DNA from: Falsirhodobacter deserti
Lineage (GTDB): Bacteria > Pseudomonadota > Alphaproteobacteria > Rhodobacterales > Rhodobacteraceae
Length of the DNA: 64,000 bases
Direction: 5' to 3'
NCBI RefSeq assembly: GCF_004015795.1
Contig: NZ_ML137218.1
Coordinates: 770,301-834,300, forward strand
The notes under the pieces: model-generated
Told to the model about the DNA's origin: nothing
Databases searched by the model: none
Seen by the model: the letters and a program-made list of their open reading frames with translations, nothing else
In this document: positions 17,347-25,836 of the stretch, piece after piece
Position numbering within the stretch: position 1 is the first letter of the stretch
Layout of the letters: each line of letters starts with the position of its first letter
Program-made: the position numbers and the translations under genes

Positions 17347-18279
17347 ATGAGCGACAGTCGCAGTTTCGAAGCCACGGGACAGGCCGGGTTCGCGGACTAC
17401 TTCGCGCTGCTGAAGCCGCGCGTGATGACGCTTGTCGTCTTCACGGCCTTTGTCGGCCTTCTGGTGGCGCCTGCCAGCGTCAACCCGGTGGTCGGCTTCG
17501 CCTCCATCCTGTTCATCGCACTGGGCGGCGGCGCTTCGGGCGCGCTGAACATGTGGTGGGATGCCGATATCGACGCGATCATGAAGCGCACGAAGAACCG
17601 CCCGATTCCGGGCGGGCGCGTGGCGCCGCAGGATGCGCTTTGGTTCGGGCTGGTGCTTTCGGTCGTGTCCGTCGTGATGCTGGGGCTGACGGCGAACTGG
17701 TTTGCCGGGGCGTTTCTGGCCTTCACCATCTTCTTCTATGTCGTCATCTATTCGATGTGGCTGAAGCGGACGACACCGCAGAACATCGTGATCGGCGGCG
17801 CGGCGGGGGCCTTCCCGCCCATGATCGGCTGGGCCGTGGCCACGGGCGGCGTGTCGGTGGAAAGCGTGCTGATGTTCGCGCTGGTTTTCATGTGGACCCC
17901 GCCGCACTTCTGGGCGCTGGCGCTGTTCATGAAGTCAGATTACCGCGATGCGGGTGTGCCGATGCTGACGGTGACGCATGGGCGCAAGTCCACACGGGCG
18001 CATATCCTTGTTTATACGCTGCTGCTGACGCCGGTGGCGCTGGCGGCTGGCTTCACCTCCATCGGCGGGCCGGTCTATCTGACGGTGGCGGTTGTCGCGA
18101 ACGCGATCTTCATGTGGGGCGCATGGCGCATCTGGCGGCGCGACGAGGATGTGGCCACCGCAGATGACTACCAGGTGGAAAAGAAGGTCTTTGCCTTCTC
18201 GCTCCTCTACCTCGCGGTACATTTCGGGGCCTTCCTTGCCCAGGCGGCGCTGAAGCCCTGGGGCCTTGGGGGGTGGTGA
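17347..18279 (+). CDS. ctaB: Protoheme IX farnesyltransferase (heme O synthase)
   Basis: A 310-residue UbiA-superfamily membrane enzyme that farnesylates heme b to heme o for heme-copper oxidases. The first Asp-rich motif NMWWDADIDAIMKRTKNRP is at residues 68-86, and the second region is YRDAGVPMLTVTHG; nine hydrophobic helices are visible. SD GGAGGAG precedes the ATG. It heads an overlapping operon with the small peptide, the CoxIII-like protein, SURF1 and thrC. Only 140 bp separate it from tldD, so no cytochrome oxidase subunit II gene fits upstream, unlike the usual arrangement in relatives. Confidence 0.95.
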   Translation: MSDSRSFEATGQAGFADYFALLKPRVMTLVVFTAFVGLLVAPASVNPVVGFASILFIALGGGASGALNMWWDADIDAIMKRTKNRPIPGGRVAPQDALWFGLVLSVVSVVMLGLTANWFAGAFLAFTIFFYVVIYSMWLKRTTPQNIVIGGAAGAFPPMIGWAVATGGVSVESVLMFALVFMWTPPHFWALALFMKSDYRDAGVPMLTVTHGRKSTRAHILVYTLLLTPVALAAGFTSIGGPVYLTVAVVANAIFMWGAWRIWRRDEDVATADDYQVEKKVFAFSLLYLAVHFGAFLAQAALKPWGLGGW

Positions 18280-18362
18280 TGTCGCGCAACGTCGCCCTGG
18301 CGCTGGTGCTGGCCGGTTTCGCGGCCCTTGTCTTTGCGATAACGCTGGCAAAGCTTGGCTGA
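18279..18362 (+). CDS. 27-residue membrane peptide, CoxF-like
   Basis: A short reading frame (starts MSRNVALALVLAGF, ends ITLAKLG) whose ATG overlaps the ctaB stop as TGATG. It is a single hydrophobic helix after a basic N-terminus. Small one-helix proteins ending in VFAITxxK(L/I) sit right after ctaB in Paracoccus and Rhodobacter cytochrome oxidase operons (CoxF/cta small ORF). This copy lacks their longer charged N-terminus. Translational coupling to ctaB is implied. Function unknown, presumably oxidase assembly. Confidence 0.6.
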   Translation: MSRNVALALVLAGFAALVFAITLAKLG

Positions 18363-18417
18363 TCTTGCCGCAGCCGTTCGCCGCGCATAACGTGACGCGA
18401 TCGGGCAGGGGGCCGCG

Positions 18418-19002
18418 TTGATCCGGATGGTTTGGGCACAGGCATTGGCTGGCGCGCTGCTTCTGGCGGCGATGTCGCCTGTGCCGTCGGCCCTGGGTGC
18501 GGCCTTGCTGGGCACTGCTGTGTGGCTTTGGTGGCGCGATCAGGTTCCCGCTGATGCGCCGTTCTGGCTGCGCCATGCCGCGGCCTTCGCCCTGCTGGCC
18601 GAGATTGCGATCTGCCTTGGTTGGTTCGCCTTCATGCATCAGGAGGGGTGGCTTTTTGCCCCCGCCGACGGATCACGGCATCTGGCCGAAGTCGCGACGC
18701 TGGCCGTCATCGCATCGGCGGCGCTGGCGCGCTGGGCGCTGGATGTGCGGCAGGACCGCGATCTTGCGCTTTGGGCCGCGCTGGCGCTGGGCGCACTTGC
18801 GGGCGCGGTGGAACTTTATGGCCTGCGCTTCGGTGGGTCTGCCCCGTTGGCGGCGTTGCGGCTGGCGCATCTGGGGCTGGGCCTTGCGGGCCTGCTGGCG
18901 GTGCGGGGCGCGGGACGGCTTGCACTGACGCTGGGCGTCATGGCATGGATCGGCGTCGCGGGAGTCTGGAGCATTCTGCAATTGGCGATGTGGCTGGCAT
19001 GA
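18418..19002 (+). CDS. Divergent, shortened cytochrome oxidase subunit III-like protein
   Basis: A 194-residue protein with about six hydrophobic helices. Several landmarks of heme-copper oxidase subunit III can be aligned: WLWWRD before the core (WWRD in CoxIII); FALLAEIAICLGWFAFMH, matching the SE...FWAFFH helix; DRDLALWAALALGALAGAVELYG, with the conserved Glu of the (Q/E)xYE helix; LAHLGLGLAGLL at the HGLHV region; and a last helix AWIGVAGVWSILQLAMW. Canonical CoxIII is about 270 residues and has more His and Tyr at these places, so this copy is reduced and diverged. The TTG at 18418 follows AGGGGG by about 6 bp; ATG 18427 is an alternative. It overlaps SURF1 by 4 bp, the same order as ctaE-SURF1 in relatives. 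Confidence 0.65.
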   Translation: MIRMVWAQALAGALLLAAMSPVPSALGAALLGTAVWLWWRDQVPADAPFWLRHAAAFALLAEIAICLGWFAFMHQEGWLFAPADGSRHLAEVATLAVIASAALARWALDVRQDRDLALWAALALGALAGAVELYGLRFGGSAPLAALRLAHLGLGLAGLLAVRGAGRLALTLGVMAWIGVAGVWSILQLAMWLA

Positions 19003-19610
19003 GGTTGATTGCGATATCCGGCGCCTTGGCGCTGCTGTGCCTGTTCGCGGGTGGCTGGCAGATCTGTGCCCATCACGAGGCCGAAGCCCGCGCCGTCGCG
19101 GCGGCAGAGGCGCTGACGGGACAGCCCGATGCACTTCCCGCCGATCCCGCCCCCGCGACGGACCTGTTCCGCCCCGTGCGCATCGCGGGAACGCTGATGG
19201 GCGATGCCCTTCTTCTGCCGGTCGATCATCCGCAAATGGGCGCCGGTCTGCGTGTCATTCAGCCGATCGAAACCGGCGGGCGACGCATCCTGCTGGATCG
19301 CGGTTTCCTTTATCAGGCATGGGCAAACGATCCGCTGGTGGCCACCCAAGTGGAGGTGAACGGAAACCTGGACTGGCCTGCGGATCTGGACGATCTGGCG
19401 CGGCAGGCGCAGACCCTTCCCTTGCTGGTGGTGGCGGCCACGCCCACGGGCGACGGGGTGGTGCCGGTGCCGGTCGATCCGGCCCGAATGAAGGGCAGGC
19501 ACATGCGCAACGCGCTGGCGTGGTTTGCTGTGGCGGCAGTGCTGGCGGGGATGACTCTGCTGCAACACTGGCGTATCAAGCGGCGTGGCGAAGGAAATGT
19601 GACGCAATGA
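18999..19610 (+). CDS. SURF1-family oxidase assembly protein (short)
   Basis: A 203-residue membrane protein with one N-terminal and one C-terminal helix flanking a periplasmic domain, the SURF1 topology. Recognisable parts are RPVRIAGTLMGDALLL (strand after the first helix), ILLDRGFLYQAWAN in place of the VNRGWVP motif, and the terminal NALAWFAVAAVLAGM...RIKRR segment. SURF1 helps insert heme a into oxidase subunit I. The usual PRxxxxxxGY motif is degenerate here. ATGA overlap with the CoxIII-like gene before and with thrC after. Degeneration parallels that of the CoxIII-like partner. Confidence 0.75.
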   Translation: MRLIAISGALALLCLFAGGWQICAHHEAEARAVAAAEALTGQPDALPADPAPATDLFRPVRIAGTLMGDALLLPVDHPQMGAGLRVIQPIETGGRRILLDRGFLYQAWANDPLVATQVEVNGNLDWPADLDDLARQAQTLPLLVVAATPTGDGVVPVPVDPARMKGRHMRNALAWFAVAAVLAGMTLLQHWRIKRRGEGNVTQ

Positions 19611-20992
19611 AGTATATCTCGACCCGTGGTGCCGCCCCCGTCCTGACTTTCGGCGAGGCGATGATGACCGGCCTTGCCCGCGATGGCGGCCTTTACCTGC
19701 CCGAGACGATCCCGGCCTTCACCGAGGGCGAAATCGCCTCTTTGGCAGGACTTCCGTACGAGGAGGTGGTGTTCCGCGTCATCCGCCCCTTCACGGGCGA
19801 CACCTTCGCCGATGAAGAACTGCGCGGCCTGATCGCGGCAGCCTATGAAGGCTTCGCCCATGATGCCCGCGCGCCGCTGGTGCAGCTTGCGCCCAACCAC
19901 TTCCTGCTGGAGCTGTTCCACGGCCCGACGCTGGCCTTCAAGGACTTCGCGATGCAGCTGATCGGCCAGCTGATGCAGGCTGCGCTGGCGAAATCAGGGC
20001 AGCGGATCACCATCGTGGGCGCCACCTCGGGCGATACCGGATCGGCCGCGATCGAGGCATTCAAGGGGCTGGAGAATGTGGATGTCGTCATCCTGTTCCC
20101 GCATGGCCGCGTGTCCGAAGTTCAGCGCCGCCAGATGACCACCCCGCATGAGGCGAACGTGCACGCGCTGGCACTGGATGGCGATTTCGATGACTGCCAG
20201 GCCCGTGTGAAGGACATGTTCAACGACTTTGCCTTCCGCGACGCGGTGGGGCTGGCGGGCGTGAACTCCATCAACTGGGCGCGAGTGCTGGCGCAGGTGG
20301 TGTATTACTTCACCGCCGCCACGTCGCTGGGGGCGCCGCACCGTGCAGTCAGCTTCACGGTGCCAACGGGCAATTTCGGCGACATCTTCGCCGGATACAT
20401 CGCGCGCCGGATGGGGCTGCCGATCGAAAAGCTGGTGGTTGCGACCAATCAGAACGACATCCTGCACCGCGCGCTGACCACGGGCGAATACAAGCCGGAC
20501 GGGGTCATTCCCTCCATCAGCCCGTCAATGGACATTCAGGTGTCATCGAACTTCGAACGGGCGCTGTTCTATGCCTATGACCGCGATGGTGCGGCCGTGG
20601 CCCAGCTGATGGACGAACTGAAGGCCGGCGGCTTTTCGATCAGCCAGGGCGCGCGGCAATCGCTGGCGGATACCTTCGCCTCGGGCCGCGTATCGGAAGA
20701 TGAAACGACGGCGACCATCCGCGACGTTCTGGCCGAAACGGGGGAGCTTCTTTGCCCCCATTCGGCCGTGGGCGTTGCCGTGGCCAAGCAGCATCTGGGC
20801 ATCGTTCCGATGATCACGCTGGCCACCGCCCATCCGGCCAAGTTCCCAGACGCCGTGGAAGCTGCGGGCGCCGTGCGTCCCGAGCTGCCGCCGCACATGG
20901 CCGATCTGTTCACCCGGGCCGAGCGTGTGACGCAGGTGCCGAACGATCTGGCCGCCTTGCAAACCATCATTCGCGAAAGGACCGGCCGTTGA
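19607..20992 (+). CDS. thrC: Threonine synthase
   Basis: A 461-residue PLP enzyme converting O-phosphohomoserine to threonine. The N-terminus MKYISTRG and the PLP lysine in LAFKDFAMQ (Lys112) are characteristic, as are GATSGDTGSAA (phosphate loop) and SPSMDIQVSSNFER of the long (class 1, bacterial/yeast) type. It overlaps the SURF1 stop by 4 bp (ATGA) and the next gene's TTG start by 4 bp, so it is clearly within the operon. Cytosolic amino-acid biosynthesis carried in a respiratory assembly operon is a conserved Rhodobacteraceae arrangement. Confidence 0.96.
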   Translation: MKYISTRGAAPVLTFGEAMMTGLARDGGLYLPETIPAFTEGEIASLAGLPYEEVVFRVIRPFTGDTFADEELRGLIAAAYEGFAHDARAPLVQLAPNHFLLELFHGPTLAFKDFAMQLIGQLMQAALAKSGQRITIVGATSGDTGSAAIEAFKGLENVDVVILFPHGRVSEVQRRQMTTPHEANVHALALDGDFDDCQARVKDMFNDFAFRDAVGLAGVNSINWARVLAQVVYYFTAATSLGAPHRAVSFTVPTGNFGDIFAGYIARRMGLPIEKLVVATNQNDILHRALTTGEYKPDGVIPSISPSMDIQVSSNFERALFYAYDRDGAAVAQLMDELKAGGFSISQGARQSLADTFASGRVSEDETTATIRDVLAETGELLCPHSAVGVAVAKQHLGIVPMITLATAHPAKFPDAVEAAGAVRPELPPHMADLFTRAERVTQVPNDLAALQTIIRERTGR

Positions 20993-22248
20993 CCGTCCGT
21001 CTGACGACACTTCCCAACGGCTTTCGCATCGTGACTGAAGACATGCCGGGGCTGAAATCAGCCTCGGTCGGTGTCTGGGTCACGGCAGGCGGACGCCACG
21101 AGCGGGCCGAACAGAACGGCATCGCGCATTTCCTTGAACATATGGCGTTCAAGGGCACAGCACGCCGCACCTCGCTGCAGATCGCCGAAGCGATCGAGGA
21201 TGTGGGCGGCTATATCAACGCCTATACCAGCCGCGAGATGACGGCCTATTACGCCCGCGTGCTGGAGGATGACGTTCCCCTTGCGCTGGACGTGATCGGG
21301 GACATCCTGCTGAACCCCGTTTTCGACCCGCGCGAGATCGAGGTGGAGCGGGGCGTGATCCTGCAGGAAATCGGGCAGGCGCTGGATACGCCCGATGACA
21401 TCATTTTCGACTGGCTGCACGAGGTGTCCTATCCCGACCAGCCGTTCGGGCGCACCATCCTTGGCCCCGAGGAGCGGGTGGCGAAGTTCACGCGCGACGA
21501 TCTTTGCGGCTTCGTGGCCGAACATTACGGGCCGGAGAAGATGATCCTTGCCGCCGCCGGCGCGGTGGATCACGACGCCATCGTGGCGCAGGCCACCGAA
21601 CTATTCGGCGGCAGGGCGCGCGGCCCCGCGCAGACCATCGCGCCCGCGGATTTCATCGGCGGCGAGTGCCGCAGGGCGAAGACGCTGGAACAGGCGCATT
21701 TCGCGCTGTCCTTCGCCGCACCCGATTATCGGGCGCCCGATGTCTATACCGCGCAGGTTTATGCGATGGCGATGGGCGGGGGCATGTCCTCGCGCCTGTT
21801 CCAGAAGATCCGCGAGGAACGGGGCCTGTGCTATACCATCTTCGCGCAGGCGGGTGCCTACGAGGATACGGGGCAGGTCACCATTTATTCCGGCACCTCG
21901 GGGGCGGAACTGGGCGATCTGACGGGCCTGACCATCGACGAGTTGAAGCGTGCGGCCGATGACATGACCACGGCAGAGGTTGATCGCGCCCGGGCGCAGA
22001 TGAAGGCCGGGATGCTGATGGGGCTGGAAAACCCGTCCTCGCGGTGCGAGCGTATCGCGCGGCTGCTGGCCATCTGGGGGCGCGTGCCCGAACTGGAGGA
22101 AGCGGTGGAGAAGATCGACGCCGTGACCGCCGAGGATGTGTGCGCCTATGCCGGGCGGCTGCTGTCGGCACCCACGGCGATGGCGCTTTACGGCCCGGTC
22201 GATGCCGCACCGGGGCTGGAGGCGATCCGGCAAAGGCTTGTCGCCTGA
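20989..22248 (+). CDS. M16-family zinc peptidase (processing-peptidase-like)
   Basis: A 419-residue pitrilysin-family protein related to the mitochondrial processing peptidase beta subunit. The inverted zinc motif HFLEH is at 47-51, with the distal Glu in the ERGVILQEI segment (about residue 120). The C-terminal half retains RLFQKIREERGLCYTI, the substrate-binding Arg/Tyr pair. The start is TTG at 20989 (AAGGA 7 bp upstream; TTGA overlap with the thrC stop), giving MTVRLTTLPNGFR. Probably a cytoplasmic or periplasm-facing oligopeptidase; substrate unknown. Last gene but two of the operon. Confidence 0.93.
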   Translation: MTVRLTTLPNGFRIVTEDMPGLKSASVGVWVTAGGRHERAEQNGIAHFLEHMAFKGTARRTSLQIAEAIEDVGGYINAYTSREMTAYYARVLEDDVPLALDVIGDILLNPVFDPREIEVERGVILQEIGQALDTPDDIIFDWLHEVSYPDQPFGRTILGPEERVAKFTRDDLCGFVAEHYGPEKMILAAAGAVDHDAIVAQATELFGGRARGPAQTIAPADFIGGECRRAKTLEQAHFALSFAAPDYRAPDVYTAQVYAMAMGGGMSSRLFQKIREERGLCYTIFAQAGAYEDTGQVTIYSGTSGAELGDLTGLTIDELKRAADDMTTAEVDRARAQMKAGMLMGLENPSSRCERIARLLAIWGRVPELEEAVEKIDAVTAEDVCAYAGRLLSAPTAMALYGPVDAAPGLEAIRQRLVA

Positions 22249-22832
22249 TGCTGGGGCTGCGGCGTTCCCCACGGATCGAGACGGAGCGGCTTACCCTGCG
22301 TCTGCCGCAGCACAGTGATTACACCGGTTGGGCAGGCCTGCGGGCCCGCAGCGCCGATTTCCTGCAACCATGGGACCCGATCTGGGCGCCCGATCACCTG
22401 ACGCGGCGGGCATTTTCCAATCGCGTCGGCTGGTCGTCGCGTTCGGCGGTCGAGGGGTCTGCCCTGCCATTGGTGCTGATCCGGCGCGAGGATCAGGTGC
22501 TGGTGGGCGCGATCACGCTGGACAATATCCGGCGAGGACCTGCGCAGGTGGGCACGCTTGGTTATTGGGTGGGGGAGCCGTTCGCGCGGAAGGGATATAT
22601 GCGGGAGGCTATTCTGGGCCTGACCCATCACGCCTTCACGGTTCTGGATCTCAGCCGGCTTGAAGCGGCCTGCTTGCCCGAAAACGCCGCCTCGCGCGGG
22701 GTGCTGGAAAAATGCGGCTTCAAGTATGAAGGGGTTGCGCAAAGCTATCTGCAGATTGCGGGGCGCTGGCGCAACCACGTGCTTTATTCCAACCTGCGGA
22801 ATGATCGCCGTGGCCGCACAGGGGCGGGATGA
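22248..22832 (+). CDS. RimJ/RimL-like GNAT acetyltransferase
   Basis: A 194-residue GNAT with the RimJ/RimL pattern: IETERLTLRLP near the N-terminus, GYWVGEPFARKGYMREA forming the acetyl-CoA loop, and AACLPENAASRGVLEKCGFKYEG, the classic C-terminal signature. Such enzymes acetylate N-terminal amines of ribosomal or other proteins. Its ATG overlaps the stop of the peptidase gene (TGATG), and its own stop overlaps the oxidase gene, so expression is coupled. This position after the M16 gene is conserved in relatives (recollection). Confidence 0.9.
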   Translation: MLGLRRSPRIETERLTLRLPQHSDYTGWAGLRARSADFLQPWDPIWAPDHLTRRAFSNRVGWSSRSAVEGSALPLVLIRREDQVLVGAITLDNIRRGPAQVGTLGYWVGEPFARKGYMREAILGLTHHAFTVLDLSRLEAACLPENAASRGVLEKCGFKYEGVAQSYLQIAGRWRNHVLYSNLRNDRRGRTGAG

Positions 22833-24232
22833 TGCTGAACACCGCCGGTCCTGCCTTTCTTCAGGCGCTGGCGGCGCGGCTTCCGCCCGATACCCTGCGC
22901 CCCGCCGAACCGCGCCACCTGAGCGAGCCGCGCGGCAAGTTCGCCGGCATCGCCGCTGCTGTCGCGCTTCCCAGGAATGTTGACGAGGTGGCGACCATCC
23001 TTTCCGCCTGCCATGCCGCAAGGGTTGGTGTCGTGCCTATCAGCGGGGGCACCGGGTTGGTCAGCGGGCAGGTGATGACCTCTGGCGCGCTGCCGCTTCT
23101 GCTGTCGACGGAACGCATGTCGGCCATTCGCGCGGTTCACGCGGCCGAGAATGTCGTCGTGGCCGAAGCGGGTGCGATTCTGGCTGATGTGCAGGCCGCG
23201 GCGGTTGAGGCGGGACGGCTTTTTCCGCTGTCCCTGGCTTCGGAAGGCACGGCGCGGATCGGGGGGCTGCTGTCCACCAATGCGGGTGGACTGAACGTCC
23301 TGCGCTATGGCACTGCGCGGGATCTTTGCCTTGGGGTGGAGGCCGTGATGGCCGATGGCCGCGTTCTGCGCGGGCTGCGGCGGCTGCGCAAGGACAATAC
23401 CGGCTATGACCTGCGCAACCTTCTGATCGGGGCCGAGGGAACGCTGGGAATCATCACTGCCGCCTCGTTGAAGCTGTTCACGCCGCCTGCGCATCAGGCG
23501 ACTGCCTTGCTGACGGTGCGCGATCCCGAAGCGGCGCTTGCGCTTTTGACGCTGGCACAGGGCCATGCGCCCGGGATGGTTGACGCGTTCGAGTTGATCT
23601 CGGGGCAAAGCCTGCGGTTTCTGGCGGAGGTCATGCCCGATCTGCGCCTTCCCGTGGCAGAGGCGGAGTGGCTGGTGCTGCTGGAGCTTGGATTGCCGGC
23701 GGCGATGGGCGGCGATGCGGCGCTGGAGGCGGTTTTCGCCGAGGGGCTGGAGGCGGGGCTGCTGACGGACGGGCTGATCGCGCAATCGGGCCAGCAGCGC
23801 GAAGATTTCTGGGCACTGCGCGAGTCGATCCCTGAAGCAAACCGCCGCATAGGGGCCATCGCGAGCCACGACATCTCGCTTCCGCTGTCGCATGTGGCCG
23901 CCTTCATCCTCGAGGCGGGGGAGGCGCTGCGCCCCTTCGGCGCCCGCATCAACTGCTTCGGCCATCTGGGCGACGGCAACCTGCATTTCAACATCTTCCC
24001 GCCCAAGGGGCAAACCCGCGACGGGTTCGCCGCAGGCCCGATCACGCGGATCGTCCATGATCTTGTGGCCGCGCATGAAGGCAGTTTCAGTGCCGAACAT
24101 GGGCTTGGGCGGCTGAAGGTGGAGGAGCTGGAGCGTTACGGCGATCCGGTGAAGCTTGCCTCGATGCGGGCTATCAAGGTGGCGCTGGACCCGCGCGGCA
24201 TCCTGAATCCGGGGGCGGTTCTGCGGGGCTGA
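22829..24232 (+). CDS. FAD-linked oxidase, D-2-hydroxyacid dehydrogenase type
   Basis: A 467-residue flavoprotein of the GlcD/D-lactate dehydrogenase family. The FAD-binding type 4 domain (about 35-220) has PISGGTGLVSGQ and NAGGLNVLRYG, and GAEGTLGIIT forms the adenine loop. The C-terminal domain has the family's metal-binding His motif GHLGDGNLHFN (around residue 375) and the terminal AEHGLGRLK...DPRGILNPG. Likely substrates are D-2-hydroxyglutarate, D-lactate or glycolate, with a quinone or flavoprotein as acceptor; I cannot tell which. The start overlaps the previous stop (ATGATGC). It is the last gene of the operon, followed by a terminator. Confidence 0.9.
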   Translation: MMLNTAGPAFLQALAARLPPDTLRPAEPRHLSEPRGKFAGIAAAVALPRNVDEVATILSACHAARVGVVPISGGTGLVSGQVMTSGALPLLLSTERMSAIRAVHAAENVVVAEAGAILADVQAAAVEAGRLFPLSLASEGTARIGGLLSTNAGGLNVLRYGTARDLCLGVEAVMADGRVLRGLRRLRKDNTGYDLRNLLIGAEGTLGIITAASLKLFTPPAHQATALLTVRDPEAALALLTLAQGHAPGMVDAFELISGQSLRFLAEVMPDLRLPVAEAEWLVLLELGLPAAMGGDAALEAVFAEGLEAGLLTDGLIAQSGQQREDFWALRESIPEANRRIGAIASHDISLPLSHVAAFILEAGEALRPFGARINCFGHLGDGNLHFNIFPPKGQTRDGFAAGPITRIVHDLVAAHEGSFSAEHGLGRLKVEELERYGDPVKLASMRAIKVALDPRGILNPGAVLRG

Positions 24233-24263
24233 CCATCATCCGCCAGCCCGCCCCCTGCATGAA

Positions 24264-24289
24264 AAAAGCCGCCCCGAAGGGCGGCTTTT
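24264..24289. terminator. Bidirectional intrinsic terminator
   Basis: AAAAGCCGCCC, loop CGAA, then GGGCGGCTTTT: an 11-bp stem with T tracts on both strands, placed between the convergent FAD oxidase and trigger factor genes. Confidence 0.93.
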
Positions 24290-24308
24290 CAATAAGTGCC
24301 TGAGGCGA

Positions 24309-25643
24309 TCAGATTTCGTCCAGCGCGTCGATGGCCTTCTGGAGGTCGTCTTTCGACACCTCTTTCTCGGTCACGTTGGCACCTGCGACGATCTGGTCCA
24401 CGACCTTGTCCTCGAAGATCGGGGCGCGCAGTTGCTGTTGCATCTGCGGGTTCTTCTGGACGAATTCGAAGAACGCACGCTCCTGACCCGGGTATTGACG
24501 TGCCTGGTTCAGAACCGCTTGCGTCATTTCCTGATCGGTCACCTGCACGTCGGACTTGCGGCCGATCTCGGCCAGCAGCAGGCCCAGACGCACGCGACGT
24601 TCGGCCAGCTTCTTGTGCTCGTCCGTCGGTTCGATCTTGTCGTGGTTGTGGTCGGTGTGGTCAGGGTTTTCCTCGTGCCACAGCTGGTGCGCGATCTGGC
24701 CGGCTTCGGCTTCAACAAGGCTCGGCGGCAGGTCGAAGGACACCATGCCGTCCAGCTGGTCCAGCAGGGCCCGCTTCAGAACGGCGCGCGATGCGCCCTT
24801 GTATTCGGCTTCCAGACGCTCGGAGATCTGGGCCTTCAGGCCAGCCAGATCCTCGGCACCGTATTTCTTGGCCAGCTCGTCATCCAGCTCGGCCTCTTTC
24901 GGGGCCTTGACGGCTTTGACCTTGCATTCGAACAGGGCTTCCTTGCCTGCCAGATGCGCCGCGCCGTAGTTTTCGGGGAAGGTGACCTTCACTTCGACTT
25001 CGTCATCAACCTTTGCGCCGACCAGCTGTTCTTCGAAGCCGGGGATGAAGGAACCCGAACCCAGAACCAGCGGATAGTCTTCGGCGGTGCCGCCCTCGAA
25101 CACTTCGCCGTCGACCGAACCCTTGAAGTCGATCACGATCTGGTCGCCGTCCTTGGCTTTGGAGCCCTTGCGACGGTCGTCGAAGGATTGCGCCGTGGAT
25201 GCGAGGTTCTTCAGCGCTTCTTCAACCGAAGCTTCGTCGGCCTTGACGATCAGACGCTCCAGCGTGACGGAGGAGGCGTCGATTTCCGGAATCTCGGGCA
25301 GGGCTTCGTAGGTCATCTCGACCACGACGTCCTGACCTTCGGCCCATTCTTCGCCGCCGACCATTTTCACGTCGGGCTGCATGGCCGGCCGGTCGCCGGT
25401 TTTTTCGAAGTGGTCTTTCATGGCGCCATCAACGGCGTCCTGCATCGCGTCGCCAAGAATGCGCGGGCCGAACTGCTTTTTCAGCATGGCCAGCGGCACC
25501 TTGCCCTTGCGGAAGCCCTTCATCTCGACCTCGGGCTGCGCCTCGAGCAGCTTTTCCTGCACCTTGGCGTCCAGCTCGGCCGCCGGCACGGTGATGGTAT
25601 AGCCGCGTTTCAGGCCTTCGTTCAGGGTCTCGGTGACCTGCAT
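24309..25643 (-). CDS. tig: Trigger factor chaperone
   Basis: A 444-residue ribosome-bound chaperone and peptidyl-prolyl isomerase. The N-terminal ribosome-docking domain contains the signature [16 protein letters not shown] (about residues 43-58). A central FKBP-type domain follows (about 150-250, with [20 protein letters not shown] and [12 protein letters not shown]), then a helical C-terminal domain. The length is standard. The ATG at 25643 is preceded by AAAGGGA at 7 bp. It is immediately downstream of tRNA-Leu on the same strand. Confidence 0.97.
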   Translation of the reverse strand: MQVTETLNEGLKRGYTITVPAAELDAKVQEKLLEAQPEVEMKGFRKGKVPLAMLKKQFGPRILGDAMQDAVDGAMKDHFEKTGDRPAMQPDVKMVGGEEWAEGQDVVVEMTYEALPEIPEIDASSVTLERLIVKADEASVEEALKNLASTAQSFDDRRKGSKAKDGDQIVIDFKGSVDGEVFEGGTAEDYPLVLGSGSFIPGFEEQLVGAKVDDEVEVKVTFPENYGAAHLAGKEALFECKVKAVKAPKEAELDDELAKKYGAEDLAGLKAQISERLEAEYKGASRAVLKRALLDQLDGMVSFDLPPSLVEAEAGQIAHQLWHEENPDHTDHNHDKIEPTDEHKKLAERRVRLGLLLAEIGRKSDVQVTDQEMTQAVLNQARQYPGQERAFFEFVQKNPQMQQQLRAPIFEDKVVDQIVAGANVTEKEVSKDDLQKAIDALDEI

Positions 25644-25668
25644 ATGATCGTCCCTTTCAAACCTTATC

Positions 25669-25752
25669 TGGTGCGGGTGGAGGGACTTGAACCCCCACGC
25701 CTTGCGGCGCCAGAACCTAAATCTGGTGCGTCTACCAATTTCGCCACACCCG
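25669..25752 (-). tRNA. tRNA-Leu(TAG)
   Basis: Minus strand: acceptor GCGGGTG pairs with CACCCGC. The anticodon stem CCAGA/TCTGG encloses TTTAGGT, so the anticodon is TAG. A long variable arm (CGCCGCAAGGCG) marks a class II tRNA; discriminator A and CCA are encoded. Confidence 0.95.
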
Positions 25753-25836
25753 CATACCGTCAGGCCGCCTGTCAGGGGCGGCCCGTGTTCCGGGGCCTTC
25801 TAGCAAAGCGATCTGCGGGATGCGAGAGGAAAAGCG

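Noticed and set aside
19037..20992. Fusion protein spanning SURF1 and threonine synthase
   Set aside because: The upstream part is SURF1 read in the wrong frame; the true SURF1 and thrC frames overlap by ATGA.
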